7,042 bases of DNA. Origin: JANYCO01 sp964437245. Its GTDB lineage: Bacteria; Bacteroidota; Bacteroidia; Cytophagales; Cytophagaceae. The translations under genes were made by a program, and so were the position numbers. This document shows positions 1 to 5,991 of this stretch, in pieces. The notes beneath the pieces are model-generated. The model saw only the letters and a list, made by a program, of their open reading frames with translations, was not told the origin of the DNA and ran no database searches. The stretch spans positions 1 through 7,042 of the forward strand of contig CAYTGJ010000188.1 in NCBI GenBank assembly GCA_964437245.1. The letters run 5' to 3'. The stretch's first letter is position 1. Each line of letters starts with the position of its first letter.

Positions 1-84
1 CTCTGCACCCACGAGGCAGACAATAAAATTACCATCAAAGACAGGGAACTAGCCTATGAGATCGATTCCCTGCTAAAATCATAA
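1..84 (+). CDS. 3' end of an unidentified CDS (partial)
   Basis: An open frame enters from the left edge and ends at TAA 82-84. It gives 27 residues that begin LCTHEADNK and end EIDSLLKS. The tail is hydrophilic and probably helical, with no motif that I can assign to a family. The stop lies only 2 nt before the rsmI start codon, so the two genes are very likely co-transcribed and perhaps translationally coupled. The frame has no internal stop and its composition matches rsmI, which supports real coding sequence. The product cannot be named from this fragment. Confidence 0.7.
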   Translation, partial: LCTHEADNKITIKDRELAYEIDSLLKS

Positions 85-86
85 GC

Positions 87-776
87 ATGTCAGTTTCCAC
101 CCCTACCCAACTTTATGTAGTCCCCACGCCTATCGGCAATTTAGAGGATATCACCCTCCGGGCCATCCGGATCCTGAAAGAGGCAGACCTCATCCTGGCC
201 GAAGACACAAGAGTTACTTCCCGCCTGCTCCAGCACCTGGAAATCAGCAAGCCACTCCAGAGCTACCATACCTTCAACGAGCACCAGATCTTAAACAATG
301 TAATCAAACGGCTTAAAGACGGCAGTACGATCGCCCTCGTCTCCGATGCCGGAACTCCTGCCATCTCGGATCCCGGCTTTTTGCTGGTACGTGAATGCCT
401 GAAACACGACATCAAAATAGAATGCCTTCCGGGTCCTACGGCTTTTGTTCCTGCGCTGGTCAAATCAGGGATCCCCTGCGATAGTTTTGTATTTGAAGGC
501 TTTCTCCCTCATAAAAAAGGCCGTCAGACCCGGCTTAAAATACTGTCTGAAGAACCCCGGACCATGGTTTTTTATGAATCTCCTATGAGACTGGCCAAAA
601 CCCTCGAACAATTCAAGGAATATTTCGGCCCGGAACGATCGGTATCGGTCTCGCGGGAACTTTCCAAAATGTACGAAGAAACAATTAATGGAACACTGGA
701 AGATATTTTACGTATTATTACCGAAAGAAAAGAAGTAAAAGGAGAGATCGTAATTGTCGTATCTGGTAAAAACTAG
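87..776 (+). CDS. rsmI: 16S rRNA (cytidine(1402)-2'-O)-methyltransferase RsmI
   Basis: RsmI transfers a methyl group from S-adenosylmethionine to the 2'-OH of C1402 in the 16S rRNA decoding centre. It acts in the cytoplasm and helps decoding fidelity. The 229-aa protein shows the family signatures in order: VPTPIGNLEDIT (residues 12-23), AEDTR (38-42), the FNEH segment (63-66), VSDAGTPAISDPG (85-97) and LPGPTA (114-119), followed by FEGFLPHKKGR (136-146). These belong to the tetrapyrrole-methylase-like SAM fold. It is shorter than the roughly 286-aa E. coli enzyme because the C-terminal extension is missing, which is usual for Bacteroidota homologues. The ATG at 87 places the first beta strand at the normal distance from the start and lies 2 nt after the preceding stop codon. 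No clear terminator follows: 777-848 is AT-rich and holds only a weak A/T inverted repeat. Confidence 0.96.
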   Translation: MSVSTPTQLYVVPTPIGNLEDITLRAIRILKEADLILAEDTRVTSRLLQHLEISKPLQSYHTFNEHQILNNVIKRLKDGSTIALVSDAGTPAISDPGFLLVRECLKHDIKIECLPGPTAFVPALVKSGIPCDSFVFEGFLPHKKGRQTRLKILSEEPRTMVFYESPMRLAKTLEQFKEYFGPERSVSVSRELSKMYEETINGTLEDILRIITERKEVKGEIVIVVSGKN

Positions 777-848
777 GCGTTAAAAGGCCATTTTTTTGAA
801 AATTTTATAATTTTATAACGTTTTAATACTTAAGAAACTGAACGAAAT

Positions 849-1232
849 ATGTCTGTAAGTACTTTTGAAAACGAATGGGTGGTGATTGAAAATAATGGGA
901 AATACTTATCTGTATGTTTCAAGGAAAAGTCTGATACTGAGCTAACCATCGAAGAAGCTCAGAAAATAATCAATGATTCTTTAGCGTTTACCAACGGCAC
1001 CGTATTTCCCGTGATGAACGATATAAAAAATATGCCACCCCATACCCGGGAAGTCCGGGAATTTTTTGCGGTACAAGCCAGCCGCTCCGCCAAAGCCAAT
1101 GCTATTGTGGTATCTAATACCTTTAACAGAGTAATGGCCAGCTTCTTCCTCTCTCTAAGTAAACCTCTCATTCCTACAAAAATTTTCAGCGACCGGAACA
1201 AAGCAGCTGATTGGCTGCAAAAATACAGTTAA
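849..1232 (+). CDS. SpoIIAA/STAS-like small protein, copy A of a tandem pair
   Basis: This 127-aa cytoplasmic protein has no signal peptide or membrane segment. It alternates predicted strands (WVVIE 10-14, YLSVCF 19-24, VFPVMND 52-58, ANAIVVS about 83-89, PTKIF about 108-112) with helices, and ends in AADWLQKY. This order fits a SpoIIAA/STAS-type alpha/beta fold, and I believe it corresponds to the Bacteroidota family of unknown function DUF7793, although I could not search for it. The best conserved block, MPPHTREVREFF (62-73), starts right after a beta strand, the place where STAS anti-anti-sigma factors carry their phosphorylatable Ser/Thr. A role for Thr66 is inference. The next gene is a clear paralogue 22 nt downstream. 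Near-consensus promoter pieces lie upstream (TTTG 795-798, then AT-rich sequence) but do not match well. The molecular function is unknown. Confidence 0.85.
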   Translation: MSVSTFENEWVVIENNGKYLSVCFKEKSDTELTIEEAQKIINDSLAFTNGTVFPVMNDIKNMPPHTREVREFFAVQASRSAKANAIVVSNTFNRVMASFFLSLSKPLIPTKIFSDRNKAADWLQKYS

Positions 1233-1254
1233 AAATAAACCTCAAATAATAACA

Positions 1255-1656
1255 ATGGCTACTATTAAAGCTGAAAATCAATGGGTATGGATGGAAATAA
1301 GAGAATATTACTTTTACGTAGGATATAAGCCCGACACAAGTCTTGATCTTATAGCTGCCAAGACGATCATTCAGGAAGCTGCTGATCTTTCAGGAGATAA
1401 AGTTTATCCAGCCCTTACCGATATCCGGGAAATGCCGCCGCATTCCAAAGACGTACGTGAATATTTTGCCAATGAAGGGAGTTATAATGCCTCGGCCAAT
1501 GCAATCGTGGTCTCCAGCTCGCTGAGCAAGGTATTGGCCAACTTCTTCCTTACCCTCAATAAACCGGTGGTACCGACACGGATTTTCACAGATCCTGTCA
1601 AAGCCGCCAGATGGCTGGAAATGTTCCCCGTAAAAGACAAATCGGTTTTAAGCTGA
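1255..1656 (+). CDS. SpoIIAA/STAS-like small protein, copy B of a tandem pair
   Basis: This 133-aa protein is a paralogue of the preceding gene. By hand alignment, the segment from IREMPPH (57-63) to the WLEMF tail shares 37 of 67 residues with copy A, while the N-terminal 55 residues are much more divergent but keep the ENxWV start (7-11). The conserved MPPHSKDVREYF block (60-71) has Ser64 where copy A has Thr66, so a hydroxyl residue is kept. SANAIVVSS, FFLTLNKP and PTRIFTD are also shared. Copy B ends with about nine extra residues (PVKDKSVLS). There is no signal peptide or membrane segment. The ATG at 1255 lies 22 nt after the stop of copy A, so the two are probably one transcript. The pair may bind each other or a common partner, or may act in a partner-switching or regulatory role as STAS proteins do. 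That is inference from the fold, not from sequence motifs. Confidence 0.85.
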   Translation: MATIKAENQWVWMEIREYYFYVGYKPDTSLDLIAAKTIIQEAADLSGDKVYPALTDIREMPPHSKDVREYFANEGSYNASANAIVVSSSLSKVLANFFLTLNKPVVPTRIFTDPVKAARWLEMFPVKDKSVLS

Positions 1657-1674
1657 TTTCAACCTTTTTTTGTT

Positions 1675-1682
1675 TATTTTTG
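1675..1682 (+). promoter_or_regulatory. Bacteroidota -7 promoter element upstream of lipA
   Basis: TATTTTTG matches the TAnnTTTG -7 consensus of the Bacteroidota primary sigma factor. It lies 53 nt before the ATG at 1736, which would leave a leader of about 45-48 nt. I see no good -33 TTTG at the usual spacing, only a T-run near 1646-1649, which is too far away. The element lies downstream of an in-frame ATG at 1670, which argues against using that earlier start. Confidence 0.45.
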
Positions 1683-1735
1683 TTAGATCAGAAATAACGC
1701 CTGCCTATCCGATAGTAGACAGAAAGAGAAAGACT

Positions 1736-2614
1736 ATGATAGAATTACCTATTATTCCGGCGGAATCCAATAAACAGCGCAGCCCAAGACCTGACTGGCT
1801 GAGGGTAAAACTGCCTATTGGAAAAGAATATGCCAATGTGCGTGCTATTGTGGACGAATATAAGCTGCATACCATCTGCCAAAGCGGAAACTGCCCGAAC
1901 ATGGGAGAATGCTGGGGAGCCGGTACTGCTACCTTTATGATCCTGGGGAATGTATGTACAAGAAGCTGCACGTTCTGCGCAGTAGCCACCGGAAAACCAA
2001 ACGAATACGATACCGACGAACCAAGACGGGTAGCAGAAGCCATCCGCCTCATGGGAGTAAAACATGCCGTTATCACCTCTGTAAACCGGGACGAACTGAA
2101 GGACCGCGGAGCAGAAATCTGGTACCAGACCGTTGTGGAAGTAAAAAAAGAAAGCCCTTCCACTACCATCGAGACACTCATCCCGGATGTGAAAGGCAAC
2201 TGGGACGCCCTTATCCGCATGATCAGCGGAGGTCAGGAAGTAGTTTCTCATAATATGGAAACTGTAAAACGCCTGTACCGGATGGTACGCCCTCAAGCCA
2301 AATACGAACGCAGCCTCGAAGAGATCCGGCGAATCAAGGAGTTTGGGAAAAGAACCAAAACAGGGATCATGCTGGGTCTTGGCGAAACAGAAGACGAAGT
2401 CTACGAAGCCATGGACGACCTCATTGAAAACGGCCTGGACGTACTTACGCTGGGTCAGTACCTGCAACCTACCAAAATGCACCTTGAGGTAGCCTCTTTC
2501 GTACACCCTGAACAATTTGCCAAATACAAAGAAGAAGGATTAAAAAGAGGATTCAACTACGTAGAATCCGGCCCGCTGGTACGCTCTTCCTACCATGCTG
2601 AGAAACACGTCTGA
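1736..2614 (+). CDS. lipA: Lipoyl synthase LipA (radical SAM)
   Basis: LipA inserts two sulfur atoms at C6 and C8 of the octanoyl group on lipoyl domains, giving the lipoyl cofactor of pyruvate and 2-oxoglutarate dehydrogenases and the glycine cleavage system. The 292-aa protein carries the auxiliary 4Fe-4S cluster motif CX4CX5C (Cys48, Cys53, Cys59), the radical SAM motif CX3CX2C (Cys74, Cys78, Cys81) and the C-terminal RSSY (283-286), whose serine ligates the auxiliary cluster. All catalytic elements are present and the length is normal for the family. I chose the ATG at 1736 over the in-frame ATG at 1670 because the 22 extra residues resemble no LipA N-terminus, a -7 promoter element lies between the two, and a purine-rich AGAAAGAGAAAG tract precedes 1736. 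The gene ends in a strong terminator. No lipB lies next to it in this window. Confidence 0.97.
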   Translation: MIELPIIPAESNKQRSPRPDWLRVKLPIGKEYANVRAIVDEYKLHTICQSGNCPNMGECWGAGTATFMILGNVCTRSCTFCAVATGKPNEYDTDEPRRVAEAIRLMGVKHAVITSVNRDELKDRGAEIWYQTVVEVKKESPSTTIETLIPDVKGNWDALIRMISGGQEVVSHNMETVKRLYRMVRPQAKYERSLEEIRRIKEFGKRTKTGIMLGLGETEDEVYEAMDDLIENGLDVLTLGQYLQPTKMHLEVASFVHPEQFAKYKEEGLKRGFNYVESGPLVRSSYHAEKHV

Positions 2615-2640
2615 TCTACACTCTTGATTTATAACACAAC

Positions 2641-2690
2641 AACAAACAGGGATCACCGGATAATCCGGTGATCCCTGTTTGTTTATTTTG
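2641..2690 (+). terminator. Intrinsic terminator after lipA
   Basis: A perfect 19-bp inverted repeat, left arm AACAAACAGGGATCACCGG (2641-2659) and right arm 2665-2683, encloses the 5-nt loop ATAAT. It is followed by TATTTTG (2684-2690). It starts 26 nt after the lipA stop codon. The arms are A-rich on the left and T-rich on the right, so transcripts from either strand might stop here, although no gene on the - strand is seen downstream. It marks the boundary between the GC-richer housekeeping DNA and the AT-rich stretch that follows. Confidence 0.88.
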
Positions 2691-3055
2691 GGAATGTACA
2701 GAAAAACCATTGATGACTTTATGCATTAATTTAATCCCCCAAGTCAATAAAATTGATACATAAATGATAACCAGTAGTTTATTAATGGATCTGCTTTTTT
2801 ATCAATTTTGAACTATAAAATACGCTCTAAAGCGTATTGATAATAGACTAAATTTTTCATTCTTTCGTATTCTGCAACTTTAACAGATGTGACTATAAAG
2901 ATTTTTTTTTAGTATTCTACTAACCGTTTTAAAATAATAGCATTCACTCAGATGATCCCTTTACTTATAAGACCGGTCAATAATGAAACAAATCCTTCAT
3001 ATTATAAGTTATTAATTGTATTATATATGTATACTATGAAACAAAATTAAACATC
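2691..3055 (+). other. AT-rich intergenic region without a gene, upstream of the patatin module
   Basis: These 365 bases hold no credible ORF on either strand; the longest readable starts give only a few codons before a stop. They do contain a perfect 8-bp hairpin (2819-2838), a near match to the -7 element (CAATTTTG 2803-2810, one mismatch, with TTTA at 2778-2781 placed 21 bp upstream like a -33 box), and the 8-bp palindrome GACCGGTC (2971-2978). If that promoter is real, the 133-aa gene would have a leader of about 240 nt. No tRNA, no integrase site and no transposon end was recognised. The low GC resembles the two genes that follow, so this stretch may have arrived with them. Confidence 0.6.
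2819..2838 (+). repeat. Perfect inverted repeat (8-bp arms) in the leader region
   Basis: Left arm AATACGCT (2819-2826), loop CTAA, right arm AGCGTATT (2831-2838). No T-run follows, so it is not a normal intrinsic terminator. It lies just after the near-match -7 element at 2803-2810, where it could be an operator half-site pair or a leader hairpin. The arms are real; their function is inference. Confidence 0.4.
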
Positions 3056-3457
3056 ATGGAAAACGATAAAAAGCCAGAGGAGGTATTTTTGAGCTTACAC
3101 AACCAGGTAATAATACCACATTTAGAGAAAATGAATCTATCTCTTAAATCAAAGGGGGTTACTTTAGATGTTTTTTCTTCAAATAATTTTCCTGTAAAAC
3201 ATAAACCTGTTGGAAAATTTTTTGATCAAATTGTTTTGAAGCCATTAAGTGACAACAGTGGCACAAGTGGCTCAGCCTTAGGCAAACCATATTTGTACAT
3301 CGAAATAAATGATGACGGCAAAGGTAAAGTTATACAATCTGGGGGGACGGCAACTCAATCTAATATTACAATACAAATAGAAGAGTTAAATGAGAATAAA
3401 ATAGCATCGTTAATCAATCAATTTGTTAAAACACAATTACCTGGAGATGAAATTTAA
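3056..3457 (+). CDS. Unrecognised 133-aa protein coupled to a patatin phospholipase
   Basis: I do not recognise this family. The protein is soluble, with no signal peptide, membrane segment or cysteine. Visible structure: a charged, probably helical N-terminus (about 6-32, EEVFLSLHNQ onward), a strand GVTLDVFSS (34-42), a middle part with VGKFFDQIVLKPL (52-64), a Ser/Gly-rich loop (65-76), strands YLYIEIND (79-86), GKVIQSG (90-96) and SNITIQIEEL (102-111), and a C-terminal helix (113-128). The pattern alpha-beta-beta-beta-beta-alpha is a guess. Its end overlaps the patatin start by 11 nt, so the two are translationally coupled and the products probably act together. Composition is AT-rich (22 of 60 G/C at 3061-3120), unlike the neighbouring housekeeping genes. 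A sensor, inhibitor or partner of the phospholipase is possible; none is shown. The ATG at 3056 is the first start in the frame; no Shine-Dalgarno sequence is obvious. Confidence 0.8.
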   Translation: MENDKKPEEVFLSLHNQVIIPHLEKMNLSLKSKGVTLDVFSSNNFPVKHKPVGKFFDQIVLKPLSDNSGTSGSALGKPYLYIEINDDGKGKVIQSGGTATQSNITIQIEELNENKIASLINQFVKTQLPGDEI

Positions 3458-4478
3458 AATTCTAAGTATTGATGGGGGTGGATTAAGAGGATATGCTACA
3501 CTTCTTATTTTAAAAAGAATAGAGCAGAAATTAGGAAAGAATATTAAAGATTGTTTTAGTTTAATTGCAGGCACTTCAACAGGAGGAATTATTGCTTGTG
3601 GATTAGCATCAGGGTTGCCTGTACAAGAACTACTAAATCTTTACAAAGATGAAGGGAAAATAATTTTTCCAAGAAGAAATGGACTACGAAGCTATACATC
3701 TTATCTCTGCGGAGCCGAATTTAAAAACAAAGGATTAAAGACAGTTTTAGAAAACTATTTCAAGGAAAAAAAACTATCTGACTGTACAACCCCTATCATC
3801 ATTCCGACCTATTGTGTCTCTGAAAACTCTCCTTTATTTTTTAAATCAAGATACATAAACATCAGTAGTAAAAATGGAGGTATCTCTATAGAAGAGAATA
3901 AAAAAAATGCTTCTTTAGTTGATATTTGTATGAGCACCTCGGCCGGTCCTACTTTTTTACCCCCTTATAACTTTAAATATACAAACGAACTTGCTACCGA
4001 AGACAAATATGTCACCTGTATTGATGGGGGTATTTATGTTAATAATCCATCATTAATAGCATTAACTGAAATTCAAAAATACGGTTACGATCCAACATAT
4101 AACTTTAACGGAAATCTAAAGGATATTTTTATTCTTTCTATTGGTACCGGACATTTAGAAACATATCACACGTATACAAAACTTAATAGATTTGGGAAAA
4201 TTTATTGGGCAAGGCCATTGATAGATATTATGATGAATGCTAGTAGTGAAACTTTCCATAAACAAACTGAAGAAATATTGACTTTCAATACTGATGATAA
4301 TACTTATATCAACTATTTGAGAACTCAGATTATATTAGAAGATAAAAAATTATCTGAACTAACAAATTCCAGTGACGATGCATACCAATATCTAATGGAT
4401 AAGACTCATAAACAAGTAATCTGTAATCCTATCTGGGATAAACAAATCGACGATTTTATTAAAAAAGCCGCTCTCTAA
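3447..4478 (+). CDS. Patatin-like phospholipase
   Basis: Patatin-fold enzymes hydrolyse acyl esters of membrane phospholipids with a Ser-Asp dyad. This 343-aa protein has every catalytic element: the glycine-rich oxyanion hole DGGGLRG (9-15), the nucleophile elbow GTSTG (42-46, Ser44) and the DGG motif (193-195, Asp193). The segment STSAGPTFLPPY and the strand IFILSIGTG are also typical of bacterial and plant patatins. No signal peptide or transmembrane helix is seen, so it is cytosolic and would reach the inner leaflet. I chose the ATG at 3447: the frame can be read from TTG 3423, but the ATG puts MKFKILSIDGGG at the usual family N-terminus and is preceded by GGAG. It overlaps the upstream gene by 11 nt. 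G/C is only 14-19 of 60 in sampled lines, far below the flanks, which suggests horizontal acquisition. Related patatins serve as membrane-degrading effectors (CapV in CBASS), but no cyclase is present here, so it may equally be a stand-alone lipase. Confidence 0.94.
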   Translation: MKFKILSIDGGGLRGYATLLILKRIEQKLGKNIKDCFSLIAGTSTGGIIACGLASGLPVQELLNLYKDEGKIIFPRRNGLRSYTSYLCGAEFKNKGLKTVLENYFKEKKLSDCTTPIIIPTYCVSENSPLFFKSRYINISSKNGGISIEENKKNASLVDICMSTSAGPTFLPPYNFKYTNELATEDKYVTCIDGGIYVNNPSLIALTEIQKYGYDPTYNFNGNLKDIFILSIGTGHLETYHTYTKLNRFGKIYWARPLIDIMMNASSETFHKQTEEILTFNTDDNTYINYLRTQIILEDKKLSELTNSSDDAYQYLMDKTHKQVICNPIWDKQIDDFIKKAAL

Positions 4479-4671
4479 TTTAACACCAAACAAATAATCC
4501 CCCTCTAAACAAAAGTGAAGCTAAGGCATTCTTTCGTCTATTCCCATGAGAAAACCTGCATCTTGTATCTTGAAATAACCTTAACACCACCAGCAAACAA
4601 GCTTACTTAATTTTTCTCCTCCCTGTATCTTTTTCTTCACCGGTTCATTATGAAATAAAATAAGAACGGTC

Positions 4672-5847
4672 ATGAAAGTATACCTCCTATTCTCTCTGCT
4701 GTTAGGATTGATAATGCCTGCAGCATTTTCCCAGCCACCCTCCCGAAAAATATTTTCCGGTGAAGTTCCGGTCTATCAATCCAAGCCAGGACACAAACAG
4801 GCAGTCCTCTTTATGGAATATGCCTCTTCCACAATCTCGACCCCCGAAGCCTGGGACGGCCGGAACAAACAGGTATACGAAGTGGATCTTGTTTTCAGCG
4901 CCTATCCCAAAAAGAAAGAAGAGTGGATCACTGATTACCAATCCTTACTGAACAGCCGGATCAATGAACTTATAAAACTTGAACCTACCCTCGGATCTGA
5001 TACCAGCGTGAGGTGGAACCTGATACTGCAAACTCAGTGCATGAACGAAGCCCAGGCTAAAAGGCTCTTTCATGGTGCAGTACTCAGGTTCCGTAACATT
5101 CATTCCCTTCATTCCAACCAGGATGAGCAGCCGGTCCTCCGGGAAAATAAACCGGGAGACCTCACCGCCGAACAAAATCTGGTGGAAGGAATTGTATATG
5201 GCGTTTCTCCCATAGAAGATTCAACCATACTACATACACTGGGAAGAAACAACTGGGGGAAAATGCTGATCGTCACAGACTGGACAGGAAGTATGTATCA
5301 GTATGGTGCCCAGGTAGTGCTATGGCATCGCCTGCATTTTGACGAAAACAAAATCAAACTGTTCACTTTCTTTAACGATGGGAACAGAAAAATCGACCGG
5401 CAAAAACGGGTGGGGAATACCGGCGGGATTTTTAATTGTCCCCCCGACAATTTTGAGCATTTATTAAAAACGATGAATACCGTCATGAAGTTGGGAAATG
5501 GCGGCGATATCCCGGAAAACAACCTGGAAGCGGTCATCAAGGGACTTCGGATGGCCAAAGATGTAGACGAGATCGTCATGATCGCAGACAACCATGCCGG
5601 AGTACGCGATATGAGCCTCCTCTCTCAGATCAAACGCCCGATCCGGATCATTCTGTGCGGACTACGCTGCGGGACTCCCATTCATCCGCACTACCTGGAA
5701 ATTGCCCGGCAAACCAGGGGCTCCATTCATACCATCGAACAGGATATCGAAACGCTGTTTATCCTGAAAGAAAACCAGCGAATGGAAATCAATGGCGTCC
5801 TATACAAAATAAGAAAGGGAAAACTGGTCAAAATACTCTCCACTTAG
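4672..5847 (+). CDS. Exported protein with a von Willebrand factor A (MIDAS) domain
   Basis: This 391-aa protein starts with a signal peptide: MK, a hydrophobic core LLFSLLLGLIM and the likely signal peptidase I site AFS|Q at residue 20/21. There is no lipobox cysteine, so it should be periplasmic or secreted. Residues 22-195 match no family I know. The vWA domain follows: strand MLIVT, the metal-binding DWTGS (203-207, a DxTGS variant of DxSGS), the GGDIPEN motif (277-283), which resembles the GGDxPE signature of some vWA proteins, and IADN with Asp306, which could supply the further acidic MIDAS ligand. The C-terminus (about 371-389) is a short beta-hairpin-like unit EINGVLYKIRKGKLVKI. Mg2+-dependent binding of a protein or other ligand at the envelope is the usual vWA role; the partner is unknown. 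It is the only gene between the patatin module and hisS, with a 193-nt upstream gap, and its G/C is again backbone-like in most of its length. Confidence 0.85.
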   Translation: MKVYLLFSLLLGLIMPAAFSQPPSRKIFSGEVPVYQSKPGHKQAVLFMEYASSTISTPEAWDGRNKQVYEVDLVFSAYPKKKEEWITDYQSLLNSRINELIKLEPTLGSDTSVRWNLILQTQCMNEAQAKRLFHGAVLRFRNIHSLHSNQDEQPVLRENKPGDLTAEQNLVEGIVYGVSPIEDSTILHTLGRNNWGKMLIVTDWTGSMYQYGAQVVLWHRLHFDENKIKLFTFFNDGNRKIDRQKRVGNTGGIFNCPPDNFEHLLKTMNTVMKLGNGGDIPENNLEAVIKGLRMAKDVDEIVMIADNHAGVRDMSLLSQIKRPIRIILCGLRCGTPIHPHYLEIARQTRGSIHTIEQDIETLFILKENQRMEINGVLYKIRKGKLVKILST

Positions 5848-5871
5848 AACAGGAGAACGGCTCTCCTGTTC
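5847..5871 (+). terminator. Hairpin after the vWA gene, possible weak terminator
   Basis: GAACAGGAGA (5847-5856) and TCTCCTGTTC (5862-5871) form a perfect 10-bp stem with the 5-nt loop ACGGC, starting on the last base of the stop codon. A C-rich sequence rather than a T-run follows, so intrinsic termination would be inefficient. It may instead protect the 3' end of the mRNA. Confidence 0.5.
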
Positions 5872-5954
5872 CCTCCCGGCAGACACTTTGGCGGTTTTTA
5901 CCGGATTCTCTGTCCCCTCTTTGTATTTATGCTTCTTTTTACCCCCTTTTTAAC

Positions 5955-5962
5955 TATTTTTG
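5955..5962 (+). promoter_or_regulatory. Bacteroidota -7 promoter element upstream of hisS
   Basis: TATTTTTG fits TAnnTTTG and lies 29 nt before the hisS ATG, giving a leader of about 22-24 nt. A TTTG occurs at 5920-5923, 31 nt upstream, which is farther than the usual spacing of about 19-21, so the -33 box is uncertain. The same octamer precedes lipA in this window. Confidence 0.5.
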
Positions 5963-5991
5963 CGCTTTGATTATATAGTAAAAATACAACA

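Noticed and set aside
777..848. Promoter or terminator between rsmI and the tandem STAS-like genes
   Set aside because: TTTG (795-798) has no good TAnnTTTG partner at the normal distance, and the only inverted repeat is a 6-bp A/T stem.
1670..1735. N-terminal extension of lipA from ATG 1670
   Set aside because: It adds 22 residues unlike LipA and starts upstream of a TAnnTTTG -7 element at 1675-1682; the ATG at 1736 fits the family and the promoter.
1705..2515. Long open frames on the - strand and a + strand alternative frame within lipA
   Set aside because: They overlap a complete, motif-proven lipA, show no recognisable domains and are frame shadows of it.
2971..2978. Palindrome GACCGGTC
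   Set aside because: Eight bases alone, without flanking symmetry or a second copy, are too little to call an operator.
2983..3045. Direct repeat ATGAAACAAA at 2983-2992 and 3036-3045
   Set aside because: Ten bases in very AT-rich DNA can recur by chance; there are only two copies and they are not placed like attachment sites or target duplications.
3447..4478. Calling the patatin CapV of a CBASS operon
   Set aside because: No CD-NTase/cGAS-like cyclase, Cap2 or Cap3 is present in the window, and the protein could equally be a stand-alone patatin. Only the general fold and catalytic motifs are supported.
4479..4671. Promoter or mobile-element end between the patatin and vWA genes
   Set aside because: Only partial -7-like strings ending in T instead of G were found, and no inverted repeat or duplication matching the 2700 region was seen.
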